Of a stretch of 64,000 nt of DNA, positions 31,069 through 42,193 are shown piece by piece. This DNA is from Pandoraea anhela (GTDB lineage: Bacteria; Pseudomonadota; Gammaproteobacteria; Burkholderiales; Burkholderiaceae), in NCBI RefSeq assembly GCF_902459655.1, contig NZ_CABPSB010000020.1:33052-97051 (forward strand), in the 5' to 3' direction. Under the pieces are notes generated by a model. It was not told the origin of the DNA, did no database searches, and saw only the letters and a list, made by a program, of their open reading frames with translations. Both the position numbers and the translations under genes were made by a program. The first letter of the stretch is position 1. Every line of letters starts with the position of its first letter.

Positions 31069-33870
31069 TTAAGTCAGTTTGCCGTGGCAGTGCTTGAATT
31101 TCTTGCCGCTGCCGCAGGGGCACGGGTCGTTACGTCCGACCTTCGGCAGGAAGTCGCCGCCGGCAGCCGCACCTGCGGCGCCCGCAGCATGCGCAAGCGC
31201 CGCAACCACCGGACGCCCGGCATCTTCGTCCACCTCGCCCTCGCCGCCCACCGTTTCCAGTTCGTCGTGCTTGAACTCGATGTTCACGAGACCACCCGCG
31301 TTGTCGTCGAGCGATTCCGTTGCCTGCTCAAGCTCTTCCTGCGACTGGATGCGTACGTTCATGATGACGCGCGTGACTTCCAGCTTGATGGTCTCGAGCA
31401 ACTGTGCGAAGAGTTCGAATGCTTCGCGCTTGTATTCCTGCTTCGGGTTCTTCTGGGCGTAACCGCGCAGATGGATACCCTGACGCAGGTGATCCAGCGC
31501 CGCCAGATGCTCGCGCCAGTTCGAATCCACGCTTTGCAGCATGACCGAGCGCTCGAAGCCGGAGAACGACTCGCGTCCGACCAGTTCGACCTTCGCGTTG
31601 TACGACGCTTCGGCCGCCTCCATCACTTCCTTGAGGATGTCTTCGTCGTCGATCTCTTGCGCGCCTTCGATACGCGATTGCAGCGGCAGATCGAGCTGCC
31701 ACTCTTCGCGCAGCGTCGTCTCCAGCCCCTTCAGATCCCACTGTTCTTCCACGGTACCGGCCGGCACGTAGGTACGCACGACATCCTCGAATACGCTCTG
31801 GCGCATACCCGCGATCGTTTCCGAGACGTCCTGCGCTTCGAGCAGTTCGTTACGTTGCTGGTAAATCACCTTGCGCTGATCGTTGGCAACGTCGTCGTAC
31901 TCCAGCAACTGCTTGCGTACATCGAAGTTACGGGCTTCGACCTTGCGCTGTGCAGACTCGATCGAGCGCGTGACGATACCCGCTTCGATGGCTTCGCCTT
32001 CCGGCATTTTCAGACGATCCATGATCGCGCGCACGCGGTCGCCCGCGAAAATGCGCAGCAGCGGATCTTCCAGCGAGAGGTAGAAGCGCGACGACCCCGG
32101 GTCGCCCTGACGGCCCGAACGGCCGCGCAACTGGTTGTCGATACGACGCGACTCGTGACGCTCGGTGCCGATAATATGCAGACCGCCCGCGGCTTTCACT
32201 TGCTCGTGCAGCCCTTGCCACTCGTCCTGCAACTGCTTGATACGGGCTTCCTTCTCGGCGTCGCCCAGCGACTCATCGGCCTCGATGAAACCCGACTGCT
32301 TCTCGACGTTGCCGCCGAGCACGATGTCGGTACCACGACCGGCCATATTGGTGGCGATGGTGATCACCCCCGGGCGACCCGCCTGCGCCACGATCTCGGC
32401 CTCACGCTGGTGCTGCTTGGCGTTGAGCACCTGGTGCGGCAGCTTCTCGCGCGTGAGCAGTTGCGAGAGATACTCCGACGTTTCGATCGAGGTCGTGCCC
32501 ACCAGCACCGGCTGGCCACGCTCCACGCAATCGCGGATGTCCTTGATGACGGCGTCGTACTTTTCCTTGGCCGTCTTGTAGATCTGATCCTGGCGGTCGA
32601 TGCGCTTCGGCACCCGGTTCGTCGGGATCACCACCGTCTCGAGACGGTAGATTTCGTTGAACTCGAACGCTTCCGTATCCGCCGTCCCGGTCATGCCCGA
32701 GAGCTTGGCGTACATACGGAAGTAGTTCTGGAACGTGATCGAGGCGAGCGTCTGGTTCTCGTGCTGGATCTTGACGTGTTCCTTCGCCTCCACCGCCTGG
32801 TGCAGGCCTTCGGACCAGCGACGGCCCGCCATCAGACGGCCCGTGAACTCGTCGACGATCACGATTTCACCGTTCTGCACCACGTAATGCTGGTCCTTGT
32901 GGAACAGCGTGTGCGCGCGCAGGGCGGCGTACACGTGATGCATGAGCGTGATGTTCTGCGGCGCATAGAGGCTGTCGCCCTCGGCGATCATGCCCCACTC
33001 GGCGAGCAGTTGCTCGGCCTTCTCGTGACCGCGCTCGGTCAGGAACACCTGACGGCCCTTTTCGTCGAGCGTGTAATCGCCCGGCACTTCGACACCGGTG
33101 CCGTCGGCCTTCTCCTCGCCGATCTGACGCTCCAGCATCGCCGGCAGGCGATCCATCTTCACGTACAGTTCGGTGTGATCTTCCGCCTGCCCCGAGATGA
33201 TCAGCGGCGTGCGCGCTTCGTCGATCAGGATCGAGTCCACTTCGTCGACGATCGCGTAGTTGAGCGTACGTTGCACCCGCTGCTCGGTCTCGTAGACCAT
33301 GTTGTCGCGCAGGTAATCGAAGCCGAACTCGTTGTTCGTCCCGTACGTGATGTCGGCGGCGTAGGCGGCCTGCTTCTGGTCGTGCGGCATCTGCGACAGG
33401 TTGATACCCACCGACAGGCCGAGGAAGTTGTACAGACGCGCCATCCACTCAGCGTCGCGCTGAGCCAGATAATCGTTGACGGTCACCACATGCACGCCCT
33501 TGCCGGAGAGCGCGTTCAGATACGCGGGCAGCGTCGCGACGAGCGTCTTGCCCTCGCCCGTGCGCATTTCGGCGATCTTGCCGTAATGCAGCACCATCCC
33601 GCCGATGAGCTGCACATCGAAATGGCGCATCTTGAGCACGCGCTTGCCTGCCTCACGGCATACGGCAAAGGCTTCGACGAGCAACGCATCCACGCTCGCC
33701 CCCTGGGCGATGCGTTGCTTGAATTCCTCGGTCTTGCCGCGCAGTTGCTCATCGCTCAGTTGGGCGATCTGCGGCTCGAGGGCGTTAATCGCCGCGACGG
33801 TTTTCTGGTACTGCTTGATGAGCCGCTGGTTGCGGCTGCCAAATACTTTTTTGAGAAGACCGGGAATCAT
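31069..33870 (-). CDS. secA: Preprotein translocase ATPase SecA
   Basis: SecA drives unfolded preproteins through SecYEG. The 933 residues show the helicase-like motor with MRTGEGKT (102-109), DEVDS, the preprotein cross-linking domain, the second nucleotide fold with [14 protein letters not shown], and a C-terminal zinc-binding SEC-C motif [14 protein letters not shown], which contacts SecB. Full length and intact. The gene is preceded by an extended -10 element (34050-34058) about 180 bp upstream, and is divergent from dciA. Confidence 0.98.
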   Translation of the reverse strand: MIPGLLKKVFGSRNQRLIKQYQKTVAAINALEPQIAQLSDEQLRGKTEEFKQRIAQGASVDALLVEAFAVCREAGKRVLKMRHFDVQLIGGMVLHYGKIAEMRTGEGKTLVATLPAYLNALSGKGVHVVTVNDYLAQRDAEWMARLYNFLGLSVGINLSQMPHDQKQAAYAADITYGTNNEFGFDYLRDNMVYETEQRVQRTLNYAIVDEVDSILIDEARTPLIISGQAEDHTELYVKMDRLPAMLERQIGEEKADGTGVEVPGDYTLDEKGRQVFLTERGHEKAEQLLAEWGMIAEGDSLYAPQNITLMHHVYAALRAHTLFHKDQHYVVQNGEIVIVDEFTGRLMAGRRWSEGLHQAVEAKEHVKIQHENQTLASITFQNYFRMYAKLSGMTGTADTEAFEFNEIYRLETVVIPTNRVPKRIDRQDQIYKTAKEKYDAVIKDIRDCVERGQPVLVGTTSIETSEYLSQLLTREKLPHQVLNAKQHQREAEIVAQAGRPGVITIATNMAGRGTDIVLGGNVEKQSGFIEADESLGDAEKEARIKQLQDEWQGLHEQVKAAGGLHIIGTERHESRRIDNQLRGRSGRQGDPGSSRFYLSLEDPLLRIFAGDRVRAIMDRLKMPEGEAIEAGIVTRSIESAQRKVEARNFDVRKQLLEYDDVANDQRKVIYQQRNELLEAQDVSETIAGMRQSVFEDVVRTYVPAGTVEEQWDLKGLETTLREEWQLDLPLQSRIEGAQEIDDEDILKEVMEAAEASYNAKVELVGRESFSGFERSVMLQSVDSNWREHLAALDHLRQGIHLRGYAQKNPKQEYKREAFELFAQLLETIKLEVTRVIMNVRIQSQEELEQATESLDDNAGGLVNIEFKHDELETVGGEGEVDEDAGRPVVAALAHAAGAAGAAAGGDFLPKVGRNDPCPCGSGKKFKHCHGKLT

Positions 33871-34049
33871 CGGATCACTGGTTAGGGCGGCAAATGTCGT
33901 TCGCAGTCACGCAGTCGGTCGACGGACGGCCCTTCACCCCCGGAGCCGAGCCCCATGAGTAACGATCCGCCCGCGGCGTCTGCGCGCTGCGGGTCACCGT
34001 GTTTGGCACTCTGGCCGCACGCCGGTTCGATACCTGTACTGAAAAATGG

Positions 34050-34058
34050 ATTCTAGCA
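34050..34058 (-). promoter_or_regulatory. Extended -10 promoter element for secA
   Basis: TGCTAGAAT on the minus strand has the extended TGN motif and a TAGAAT -10; the -35 region is weak. The start would be near 34043, giving a leader of about 170 nt. The rest of the 33871-34174 gap shows only a TAAAAT (34145-34150) that may serve dciA. Confidence 0.45.
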
Positions 34059-34174
34059 TGCTGTCGGGGCACGTCCCGGCGGCGCCCGGGGTCGATAAAC
34101 CGGGGATTTCGGACGACGACAGGAGGCGACGCCCGATGGCGGGGTAAAATATGCGGCAATATCTGTCTCATCAT

Positions 34175-34642
34175 ATGAAACGACCTAAAGCGCCCCGCGT
34201 CGCCCGCCCGCTCACCGACCTCCTGTCCGCGTCCGACGGCGCCGGTTCATTGCTGGTCGCGGCAGAACAACTCGGGCGACTGGAGCGGGACGTGCATGCG
34301 CTTCTGCCCGCCGCACTTTCCAGCAGTGTCAGGCTTGCGCCACCGCGTGAAGGCGCCTTGGTCTTTCTTGTGTCGAACAACGCGCTGGCGGCACGTTTGC
34401 GTCAGCAAACGCCATCGCTCATCGAGGGGCTCGCTACGCGCGGATGGCTCATCCGAACTATCAAGATCCGTGTGAGTATCGCCGCCCCGGAACCGCAGAA
34501 ACCGCCGAAGGAGGCACGGCTGTCGCGACAAGGCCTCGTCAGCCTGCGAGATCTGCGCGACTCGCTGGAGCCGTCGCCGCTGCGCGATGCCCTCGCCCGC
34601 CTCGTCGCCCGTCATTCCTACGGCGGCACGCGCAAACCCTGA
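34175..34642 (+). CDS. DciA-type DUF721 protein (replicative helicase loader)
   Basis: The 155-residue protein has the DUF721 core (about 15-95, ending in LRQQTPSLIEGLATRGWLI), the family that includes DciA, the loader of DnaB helicase in bacteria that lack DnaC. ATG 34175 is chosen because a TAAAAT -10-like element (34145-34150) lies just before an alternative ATG at 34151. Placement next to secA and lpxC, convergent with lpxC, is usual for Burkholderiales. The helicase-loader role is inferred from the family. Confidence 0.8.
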   Translation: MKRPKAPRVARPLTDLLSASDGAGSLLVAAEQLGRLERDVHALLPAALSSSVRLAPPREGALVFLVSNNALAARLRQQTPSLIEGLATRGWLIRTIKIRVSIAAPEPQKPPKEARLSRQGLVSLRDLRDSLEPSPLRDALARLVARHSYGGTRKP

Positions 34643-34796
34643 TCGCGCCTGTCTTTCGATGCGTCTCGCCCATCGGCACACCACGTCTCGGGGTGTGGGG
34701 AGGCTGATCGACAGAGGCTGCGCGACCGCGGGCAAACGGTAGCGACGGCGCCCCGGCGCTGATCCCGACACCGATATTGCTCGCGCGTCAAATAAA

Positions 34797-34825
34797 AAAG
34801 CGCCGGATATCCGGCGCTTTCTTTT
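34797..34825. terminator. Bidirectional terminator between the DUF721 gene and lpxC
   Basis: A perfect 24-bp palindrome (34797-34820) is flanked by six A and CTTTTT, giving termination in both directions. Confidence 0.85.
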
Positions 34826-34874
34826 TGTTACATCGGCATCGCCCCACAGGGCGCTTCGCAGTGTTTCGCGTGAC

Positions 34875-35789
34875 TTACGCGAATTGTGTCTGCGGTTCGA
34901 ACTGGAAGCCGCGCGGTGCGTCTTCTGCACGCTCGAAAGTCACGATCTCATACGCCTGCTGTGCGAGAAGTTCGCGCAGCAGTTGGTTGTTCAGACCGTG
35001 GCCCGACTTGTAAGCCGTGTAAGACGCGAGCAGGGAATGCCCGATCACGTACAGATCGCCGATCGCGTCGAGCATCTTGTGCTTCACGAACTCGTCGTCG
35101 TAGCGCAGACCGTCGTTGTTCAGAATGCGGTACTCGTCGAGCACGATGGCGTTGTCCATGCTGCCGCCGCGCGCCAGACCGAGTTCACGCAGCATTTCGA
35201 CTTCATGCGCAAAGCCGAACGTGCGCGCACGGGCGATCTCTTTCGCGTAAGACGTATCGGCGAAGTCGATTTCGAGCGCCTGCCCCGTGCGATCGACCGC
35301 CGGGTGACGGAAATCGATGGTGAACTTGAGCTTGAAACCGTCATACGGCTCGAGACGCGCCAGCTTGTCGCCGTCGCGAATCTCGACCGGCTTCGTCACA
35401 CGAATGAATTTCTTGGCCGCAGGCTGCTCTTCGATGCCTGCCGACTGGATCAGGAAGACGAACGTGGCAGCGCTGCCGTCCATGATCGGGATCTCTTCGG
35501 CCGTCACATCGACATACAGATTGTCGATGCCCAGCCCTGCACATGCCGACATCAGGTGTTCCACCGTCGACACCCGCGCACCATCCTTTTGCAACACCGA
35601 TGCAAGACGGGTGTCGCCGATCGCCATCGCCGACGCCGGAATCTCCACAGGAGGATTCAGATCGGTTCGACAGAAGACGATACCCGTGTCGGGCGGCGCC
35701 GGACGCAGCGACAACTCGACCTTGCGACCGGAGTGCAAGCCGATGCCGACTGTCTTGGCGATGGATTTGAGAGTGCGCTGCTTAAGCAT
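34875..35789 (-). CDS. lpxC: UDP-3-O-acyl-N-acetylglucosamine deacetylase
   Basis: LpxC is the zinc deacetylase that commits precursor to lipid A synthesis. The 304 residues show GIGLHSG, the first zinc histidine in STVEHLMSA (H78), and HKMLDAIGD, which supplies the other zinc ligands (His and Asp). Length is standard. It is the last gene of the dcw region but separated from ftsZ by 557 bp and has its own extended -10 element, so it can be expressed apart from the cluster. Confidence 0.97.
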   Translation of the reverse strand: MLKQRTLKSIAKTVGIGLHSGRKVELSLRPAPPDTGIVFCRTDLNPPVEIPASAMAIGDTRLASVLQKDGARVSTVEHLMSACAGLGIDNLYVDVTAEEIPIMDGSAATFVFLIQSAGIEEQPAAKKFIRVTKPVEIRDGDKLARLEPYDGFKLKFTIDFRHPAVDRTGQALEIDFADTSYAKEIARARTFGFAHEVEMLRELGLARGGSMDNAIVLDEYRILNNDGLRYDDEFVKHKMLDAIGDLYVIGHSLLASYTAYKSGHGLNNQLLRELLAQQAYEIVTFERAEDAPRGFQFEPQTQFA

Positions 35790-36346
35790 GCTATTTATTA
35801 AAACTATCAGACGCTAAGGATCATAGATCGAATTATATCAGATCGGCGCCTTCACCGCTGTGCCGCAAACACAACGCTTCGTTACTAAACATTCCGAAGG
35901 TTGCCTCATCGGCCTGTCTCCGCTCATACCGCAATACGAAATGACGTATTCGCGAAAAAAGCATTTTCCATCTTAGACGTCAGGCAAAGAACCTGCGCGT
36001 CAAATCTCGTTCGGGGCACCCCGACCACCGCGACGGAGGCATGCCGCAGCAGTCGGGGGGACAGATCCGCGAGACCGGGTCAGGGATCACGAACGCTTAC
36101 CCGTAACGTCCGTGATCTGTGATGCATCGACACCTTTTGCGACTCTGGTTGTCGCAGCCACAAGGCATCTACGCCCATCACAACCTTGCCGTATCGTCTT
36201 TCGGACTCGTACTGAGGCGCGCCTTCCCCACGCCACACGGCATGGTAGGGGAGCGACGGCGAATCCTCACGACGACCTGCGTAGGTCTCGCGATTCCCAA
36301 GGTGCGGCGGCGCCGAGCACTGGCACCCGGCCCGCGCGCAACCTTG
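35790..36346. other. ftsZ to lpxC gap
   Basis: No supported gene was seen in these 557 bp. The lpxC end holds the extended -10 element. A TGCGAC/GTCGCA hairpin lies at 36138-36156 without a T-run, and a GATCACG/CGTGATC inverted repeat near 36085-36118 has a long loop. No convincing terminator for ftsZ was found. Confidence 0.55.
35832..35840 (-). promoter_or_regulatory. Extended -10 promoter of lpxC
   Basis: TGATATAAT on the minus strand combines TGN with a perfect TATAAT, 43 bp before the lpxC start. No -35 is needed for such elements and none is evident. Confidence 0.65.
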
Positions 36347-37537
36347 TCAGTCGGCTTGCTTGCGCAGGAAAGCCGGAATGTCGTATGTATCGACACCCTT
36401 TTCCTGCAACGCGGCGACGTGCGAGGCTGCGGTCTCGCGCGTGCTGCGCCACACGGCCGGCGTATCGAGCGCGCCGTAGTCCGTACCGGCTGCCTGACCG
36501 ACGTTCGGCACATGGCCGCTGGCGATCGGCATGTTGTCGGTACCGGTCTTGAGCAGCGTCATCGGCGCAGCGGCCTTCTTCGCCACCGCACGGCCGAGGC
36601 CCGTCGCCACGACGGTGACACGCAGTGCATCGCCCATCTTGTCGTCGTAGACGGTACCGAAAATCACGGTCGCGTCTTCGGCGGCATAGCTCTTGATGGT
36701 GTTCATCACTTCACGCGTTTCCGACAGACGCAGCGAACGCGATGCCGTGATGTTGACCAGCACGCCACGCGCCCCCGACAGGTCCACGCCTTCGAGCAGC
36801 GGGCTGGCCACGGCTTGCTCGGCCGCCAGACGCGCACGATCGACGCCGGCCACCGTGGCCGTGCCCATCATCGCCTTGCCTTGCTCGCCCATCACCGTCT
36901 TCACGTCTTCGAAGTCGACGTTCACGAGACCATCGACATTGATGATTTCGGCGATACCGGCCACGGCGTTATGCAGCACGTCGTCGGCGCACTGGAAGCA
37001 CTTGTCCATCTCCGCATCGTCGCCCATGACTTCGAACAGCTTGTCATTGAGCACGACGATCAGCGAGTCGACGTTGTCTTCCAGTTCCTGCGCGCCGGTC
37101 TCGGCCACACGCATCCGCTTGCCACCTTCGAACTCGAACGGCTTCGACACCACGCCGACCGTCAGAATGCCCATTTCCTTGGCGATCTGCGCCACGACCG
37201 GCGCCGCGCCCGTGCCCGTGCCGCCGCCCATGCCGGCGGTAATGAACACCATGTGGGCGCCGCGCAGGGCGTCGGCCACGCGCTCACGCGCTTCTTCCGC
37301 AGCGGCACGGCCCATTTCCGGCTTCGCGCCGGCACCCAGGCCGGTCTTGCCGAGCTGAATGTTTACGCCGGCCTGCGAGCGGCCCAGCGCCTGCGCGTCG
37401 GTGTTCATGGCGATGAATTCCACGCCTTGCACACCACGGTTGATCATGTGCTGGACGGCATTGCCGCCAGCGCCACCAACACCCACCACCTTGATGATGG
37501 TGCCGTTGGTTTCCGTTTCCAACATTTCAAAGTTCAT
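36347..37537 (-). CDS. ftsZ: Cell division tubulin homologue FtsZ
   Basis: FtsZ polymerises with GTP into the division ring. The 396 residues carry the tubulin signature GGGTGTG (104-110), the N-terminal GVGGAGGNAV, the T7-loop region NVDFEDVKTVM, and the conserved C-terminal peptide DIPAFLRKQAD, which binds FtsA and ZapD. A GGAGG site lies 4 nt before ATG 37537. It follows ftsA by 115 bp at the end of the cluster, the usual dcw order. Confidence 0.98.
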   Translation of the reverse strand: MNFEMLETETNGTIIKVVGVGGAGGNAVQHMINRGVQGVEFIAMNTDAQALGRSQAGVNIQLGKTGLGAGAKPEMGRAAAEEARERVADALRGAHMVFITAGMGGGTGTGAAPVVAQIAKEMGILTVGVVSKPFEFEGGKRMRVAETGAQELEDNVDSLIVVLNDKLFEVMGDDAEMDKCFQCADDVLHNAVAGIAEIINVDGLVNVDFEDVKTVMGEQGKAMMGTATVAGVDRARLAAEQAVASPLLEGVDLSGARGVLVNITASRSLRLSETREVMNTIKSYAAEDATVIFGTVYDDKMGDALRVTVVATGLGRAVAKKAAAPMTLLKTGTDNMPIASGHVPNVGQAAGTDYGALDTPAVWRSTRETAASHVAALQEKGVDTYDIPAFLRKQAD

Positions 37538-37652
37538 AGCGCCTCCAGTGAATTAAAAGCAGATCCGGCACTGCGGGTCATGTGCCGCTCGGGTAAGCCG
37601 CGCATGGGTTCAACACCGGATCCACACCCCTCAAAAACTCGATAAACCCACG

Positions 37653-38885
37653 TTAAAAATTGCTGAAGAACCAGTCGCGCATACGCGTCCAGACCTGATT
37701 CGCCTGCCCCGACTGCACCGCGACCTTGCGGCCGCGCATGCGTTGGGAACGTCCTTCGAGCAGCAGCCCCATCGCCGTGGCGTAGCGCGGGCTGCGCACC
37801 ACGTCGGCCAGACCGCCTGCGTACTCCGGCACACCGATGCGCACCGGCTTCAGGAAGATGTCCTCGCCCAGTTCGACCATGCCCGGCATCATTGCCGCGC
37901 CGCCGGTGAGCACGATGCCCGAGGACAGCAACTCTTCGTATCCCGACTCGCGCACCACCTGCTGCACAAGCGAGAACAGCTCTTCGACGCGCGGCTCGAT
38001 CACCGCCGCCAGCGCCTGACGCGAGAGCGTGCGCGGACCGCGCTCGCCGAGCCCCGGCACTTCGATCATTTCGTCCGGATCGGCCAGCGACTGCTTGGCG
38101 ATGCCGTGCTGAATCTTGATGTCTTCCGCATCCGGCGTCGGCGTGCGAACCGCCATGGCGATGTCGCTCGTGATCTGGTCGCCGGCGATCGGAATCACCG
38201 CCGTGTGACGGATCGCGCCTTCGCTGAAGATCGCGATGTCGGTCGTGCCGCCGCCGATATCGATCAGCACCACGCCCAGTTCCTTTTCGTCTTCCGTGAG
38301 CACCGAAATGCTCGACGCCAGCGGTTGCAGGATCAGATCGTTCACTTCAAGGCCGCAACGACGCACACACTTCACGATGTTCTGCGCCGCCGACACCGCG
38401 CCGGTCACGATATGCACCTTCACTTCGAGGCGGATACCGCTCATGCCGATCGGCTCACGCACATCTTCCTGACCGTCGATGATGAATTCCTGCGTGAGGA
38501 TATGCAGCACCTGCTGATCGGTCGGGATGTTGATCGCCTTGGCCGTCTCGATGACGCGCGCCACATCGGCCTGCGTCACTTCCTTGTCCTTGATCGCCAC
38601 CATGCCGCTCGAATTGAAGCTGCGGATGTGGCTGCCGGCGATGCCCGTGAACACGTTGGTGATCTTGCAATCGGCCATCAGCTCGGCTTCTTCGAGCGCA
38701 CGCTGAATGGACTGCACCGTGGCCTCGATGTTCACCACGACGCCTTTTTTCAGACCTCGCGATTCACTCTGACCGAGGCCAATCACTTCATAGCGGCCTT
38801 CAGGGCGTAGCTCGGCCACCACCGCCACGACTTTCGACGTGCCGATATCGAGGGCGACCAACAGATCCTTGTAATCTTTGCTCAT
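37653..38885 (-). CDS. ftsA: Cell division actin homologue FtsA
   Basis: FtsA tethers FtsZ to the membrane and recruits later divisome proteins. The 410 residues start MSKDYKDLLVALDIGTSK and show the actin-type ATPase motifs (DIGGGTTDIA, SGIVLTGGAAMMPG) with the 1C domain. The C-terminal VWTRMRDWFFSNF is the amphipathic membrane-targeting helix. ATG 38885 is chosen because homology starts there; 34 in-frame upstream residues are read from the ftsQ-ftsA junction. It follows ftsQ by 22 bp. Confidence 0.97.
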   Translation of the reverse strand: MSKDYKDLLVALDIGTSKVVAVVAELRPEGRYEVIGLGQSESRGLKKGVVVNIEATVQSIQRALEEAELMADCKITNVFTGIAGSHIRSFNSSGMVAIKDKEVTQADVARVIETAKAINIPTDQQVLHILTQEFIIDGQEDVREPIGMSGIRLEVKVHIVTGAVSAAQNIVKCVRRCGLEVNDLILQPLASSISVLTEDEKELGVVLIDIGGGTTDIAIFSEGAIRHTAVIPIAGDQITSDIAMAVRTPTPDAEDIKIQHGIAKQSLADPDEMIEVPGLGERGPRTLSRQALAAVIEPRVEELFSLVQQVVRESGYEELLSSGIVLTGGAAMMPGMVELGEDIFLKPVRIGVPEYAGGLADVVRSPRYATAMGLLLEGRSQRMRGRKVAVQSGQANQVWTRMRDWFFSNF

Positions 38886-38907
38886 AGCGTGTGTAAGTCC
38901 TGAAGTC

Positions 38908-39741
38908 TCACTGGCTTCGCTTTGCCGGGGCGGCAGGTTTCGCTGCCGGCTTCTGCGAATCCCGCTTTTGCACGGGTGTCGCGGCAAGCTTCTTGGCCTG
39001 TTCTTCGCTCAAGAAACGCATGCCCGCGGCACGCACTGCAAAACCGTTCGGGTACCGCAGATCGGCATACTCGATCTGATTCCCCCAGCGCGCCGCCACC
39101 TGCGGATACGCCTGCACGAAGCGCCGGCTGCGCGTGGCGAGGGTCTCGGGTGTGCGTTCCCGTCCCAGCGCCAGTTGCACGCCGCCGGCGAGTCGCACGC
39201 CCCACGCGTAACGATTCGACAGCGTGACCGCTTCGGGTTTCATATTCAGCGGCGCGAACCACTTCAAGAAGTCGTAGTACCGCGCCGTCACATCTTTCTC
39301 GCTGCCCGGCGGCCCCGCGAACTCCGGCAACTTGCCCTCGTCCTCGGCTTCCGCCAGGTTCGCGGCGAAAAGCTCGCCATCCACACTCACCAGACGACCG
39401 TCGTTCCACGTGGCCAGCGGCTTGTACTCCTCGATCGTCACCGCAAGCTGGTTCGGCCAGACCCGGCGCACGCTCGCATGACGCACCCAGGGCACCGCCT
39501 CGAACGCGGCTCGCGTGGCGTCCAGATCGATCGTGAAGAAATTGCCTTTCAGTCGCGAGACCGCATTCGCACGCAACGTCGGACCGTTGATGTGCGAGAC
39601 ATCTCCGTCGATCTGAATCGCCTTGAGCGTGAAAATCGGACGCTGGATCAGCCAATGGCCGCCCGCCGCGAGCGCCGCCAGCACGACGAGTGCGACGAGC
39701 GCACTCGCGATGGCGTTGAGCAGGCGTACGTTGTGCCACAT
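38908..39741 (-). CDS. ftsQ: Cell division protein FtsQ
   Basis: FtsQ is a bitopic membrane protein linking early and late divisome components through FtsB and FtsL. The 277 residues have one transmembrane helix (about 10-30), a POTRA domain (FTLKAIQIDGDVSHIN onward) and the FtsQ C-terminal beta domain. The Ala/Lys/Pro-rich tail (about 255-277) is unlike the core and recalls the composition of the H1-like protein, probably by chance. Between ddlB and ftsA in standard order. Confidence 0.95.
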   Translation of the reverse strand: MWHNVRLLNAIASALVALVVLAALAAGGHWLIQRPIFTLKAIQIDGDVSHINGPTLRANAVSRLKGNFFTIDLDATRAAFEAVPWVRHASVRRVWPNQLAVTIEEYKPLATWNDGRLVSVDGELFAANLAEAEDEGKLPEFAGPPGSEKDVTARYYDFLKWFAPLNMKPEAVTLSNRYAWGVRLAGGVQLALGRERTPETLATRSRRFVQAYPQVAARWGNQIEYADLRYPNGFAVRAAGMRFLSEEQAKKLAATPVQKRDSQKPAAKPAAPAKRSQ

Positions 39742-39797
39742 GGCGATTTGCTTTCCGTATCAGGGCGTTCTTCAACGCGTTCAATGTTCGACTCGGC

Positions 39798-40781
39798 TCA
39801 CTCAGGCTTCCACTGCGCGTTCGGGTGCAGATCGAGCGTCGCAGTTGCCAGAATTTCAACCACCAGGTCTTCGTACGACAGGCCCGCCACGCGTGCCGAA
39901 ATCGGCACCAGCGAGTGACCGGTCATGCCCGGCGACGTATTGATCTCCAACAGGTACGGCTTGTTGTCGCGCTTGCGCAGCATCACGTCGGCACGGGCCC
40001 AGCCTCGGCAGCCCAGCACGAGATAGGCGCGCAACACGAGGCGCTGCACTTCCTCCTGCAAGGACACCGACAACGGCGGCGGGCATTCGTATCGCGTGTC
40101 GTCCTTGAAGTACTTGTTCTGGTAGTCGTAGTTCGCGTCAGGGGCGACGATGCGGATCACCGGCAACGAACGCGCGGCATTCGCGCCCTTGGTGCCCATG
40201 CCGAGTACCGGCACGGTCAGCTCGTCGCCATCGATGAACTCTTCGGCGAGCACGTCCGGATCGAGCGCCACCGCCTTCTCGAACGCCGCCTTCAGTTGCG
40301 ACGCCTGCGTGACCTTCGTGAGCCCGATGGTCGAGCCCTCGCGCGACGGCTTGACGATGAGCGGCAGGCCGAGGTCGCGCGCAACGGCGTCGAAATCGGT
40401 ATCGGCATGCAGCATCGTGAAGCGCGGCGTCGGCAGCCCTTCGTTGATCCAGATGCGCTTGGTCATTTCCTTGTCCATCGCCAGCGCGGAGGCCAACACG
40501 CCACTGCCGGTGTACGGAATGCCCAGATGCTCCAGCGCGCCTTGCAGCGTGCCGTCTTCGCCATAGCGGCCATGCAGCGCGATGAACACGCGATCGAACT
40601 TCTGCGCCGCGAGCGCCGCGAGATCGAGCATGCCGGTGTCGAACGCATGTGCGTCTACGCCGCGCGAGCGCAGGGCGTCGAGCACGCCATTGCCCGAAAT
40701 CAGCGAGATCTGACGCTCGGCCGAGCGCCCGCCCATCAGGACGCCAACCTTGCCGAAACGTTTCGGATCGAAAGCACTCAC
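39798..40781 (-). CDS. ddlB: D-alanine--D-alanine ligase B
   Basis: Ddl makes the D-Ala-D-Ala dipeptide added by MurF. The 327 residues show the ATP-grasp motifs: [42 protein letters not shown] and the EINTSPGMT Mg2+ site. The start is GTG 40781, with AAGGAG 6 nt upstream and a stop of murC only 1 bp away; an ATG at 40838 lies inside murC and gives non-family sequence. Confidence 0.96.
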   Translation of the reverse strand: MSAFDPKRFGKVGVLMGGRSAERQISLISGNGVLDALRSRGVDAHAFDTGMLDLAALAAQKFDRVFIALHGRYGEDGTLQGALEHLGIPYTGSGVLASALAMDKEMTKRIWINEGLPTPRFTMLHADTDFDAVARDLGLPLIVKPSREGSTIGLTKVTQASQLKAAFEKAVALDPDVLAEEFIDGDELTVPVLGMGTKGANAARSLPVIRIVAPDANYDYQNKYFKDDTRYECPPPLSVSLQEEVQRLVLRAYLVLGCRGWARADVMLRKRDNKPYLLEINTSPGMTGHSLVPISARVAGLSYEDLVVEILATATLDLHPNAQWKPE

Positions 40782-40782
40782 G

Positions 40783-42192
40783 TCAAACTCCTTGCTGAAC
40801 TTGCAACTTGCCGGGCACCGCGCCGATGGAGCCGGCACCCATGGTGATCACGACATCGCCCGCACGGGCGACTTGCAGAATGGCGTCGGGCAGTTGCGCG
40901 ACATCCTCCACGAAAACCGGTTCGACCTTGCCGGCCACGCGCAATGCACGCGCCAGCGCACGACCGTCAGCGGCCACGATGGGCGCCTCGCCGGCCGAAT
41001 ACACTTCGCCCAGCACCACGGCGTCCGCATCCGAGAGCACCTTCACGAAGTCTTCGAAGCAGTCGCGCGTACGTGTATAACGGTGCGGCTGGAAGGCCAG
41101 CACGATGCGGCGTCCCGGAAACGCGCCGCGTGCCGCAGCGAGCGTTGCCGCCATTTCGACCGGGTGATGACCGTAGTCGTCGATCAGCGTGAAGGCGCCG
41201 GCACCGCTGGACTTCGGCAGTACGATCTCGCCATAACGCTGAAAACGCCGCCCCACGCCGTTGAATTCCGCCAGCGCCTGCTGAATTGCGGCGTCCGGCA
41301 CTTCGAGTTCGGTCGCAATCGCAATCGCGGCCAGCGCATTGCGCACGTTGTGCTCGCCCGGCAGATTGAGCGTGATGTCGAGCGGCGCAGCACCCGCACC
41401 GAACTGGCGCAGGACCGTGAAGCGCATCTGACCGGCATCGGCACGCACGTCAACGGCGCGCACCTGCGCATCTTCCGACAGGCCGTAACGCACGATCGGC
41501 TTCGAGACGAACGGCAGGATCTCGCGCACGTTCGGATCGTCCACACACAACACGGCGATGCCATAGAAAGGCAGGCGCTGCGTGAATGCCACGAACGACT
41601 GCTTCAGACGGGCGAAGTCGTGCCCGTAGGTATCCATGTGGTCGGCATCGATGTTCGTGATGACCTCGATGACCGGATTCAGGTTCAGGAACGACGCGTC
41701 CGATTCGTCCGCCTCGACCACGATGAAGTCACCCGTGCCGAGCTTGGCGTTCGCACCGGCGCTGTTCAGACGACCGCCGATCACGAATGTCGGGTCCAGC
41801 CCGCCTTGCGCCAGCACGCTCGCCACCAGACTGGTCGTGGTCGTCTTGCCGTGGGTGCCGGCAATGGCCACGCCCTGCTTCAGACGCATGAGTTCCGCGA
41901 GCATGAGTGCGCGCGGCACGATCGGAATCTGGCGGGCGCGGCCCGCGAGCAGTTCCGGGTTGTCTGCCGTGATGGCGGTCGACACGACGATGGCGTCCGC
42001 GCCCTCGATGTTCTGCGCGGCATGGCCGCGTGCGATGTGCGCGCCGAGGCTCGCGAGGCGCTGCGTCACCGCGTTGTCGCCGAGATCGGAGCCGCTCACC
42101 TGATATCCCAGGTTGAGCAACACCTCGGCAATGCCGCTCATGCCCGAGCCGCCGATGCCGACGAAGTGAATGTGTTTGACGATGTGTTTCAT
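40783..42192 (-). CDS. murC: UDP-N-acetylmuramate--L-alanine ligase
   Basis: MurC adds L-Ala to UDP-MurNAc, the first peptide step. The 469 residues contain the N-terminal Rossmann motif [11 protein letters not shown] and the P-loop GTHGKTTTT (112-120) of Mur ligases, plus the DDYGHHP motif specific to MurC. It lies 1 bp after murG and 1 bp before ddlB, so expression is coupled. Confidence 0.97.
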   Translation of the reverse strand: MKHIVKHIHFVGIGGSGMSGIAEVLLNLGYQVSGSDLGDNAVTQRLASLGAHIARGHAAQNIEGADAIVVSTAITADNPELLAGRARQIPIVPRALMLAELMRLKQGVAIAGTHGKTTTTSLVASVLAQGGLDPTFVIGGRLNSAGANAKLGTGDFIVVEADESDASFLNLNPVIEVITNIDADHMDTYGHDFARLKQSFVAFTQRLPFYGIAVLCVDDPNVREILPFVSKPIVRYGLSEDAQVRAVDVRADAGQMRFTVLRQFGAGAAPLDITLNLPGEHNVRNALAAIAIATELEVPDAAIQQALAEFNGVGRRFQRYGEIVLPKSSGAGAFTLIDDYGHHPVEMAATLAAARGAFPGRRIVLAFQPHRYTRTRDCFEDFVKVLSDADAVVLGEVYSAGEAPIVAADGRALARALRVAGKVEPVFVEDVAQLPDAILQVARAGDVVITMGAGSIGAVPGKLQVQQGV

Positions 42193-42193
42193 T

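Noticed and set aside
30898-33885. 995-codon open frame opposite secA
   Set aside because: Same cause: antisense to an intact secA, with no protein-like composition.
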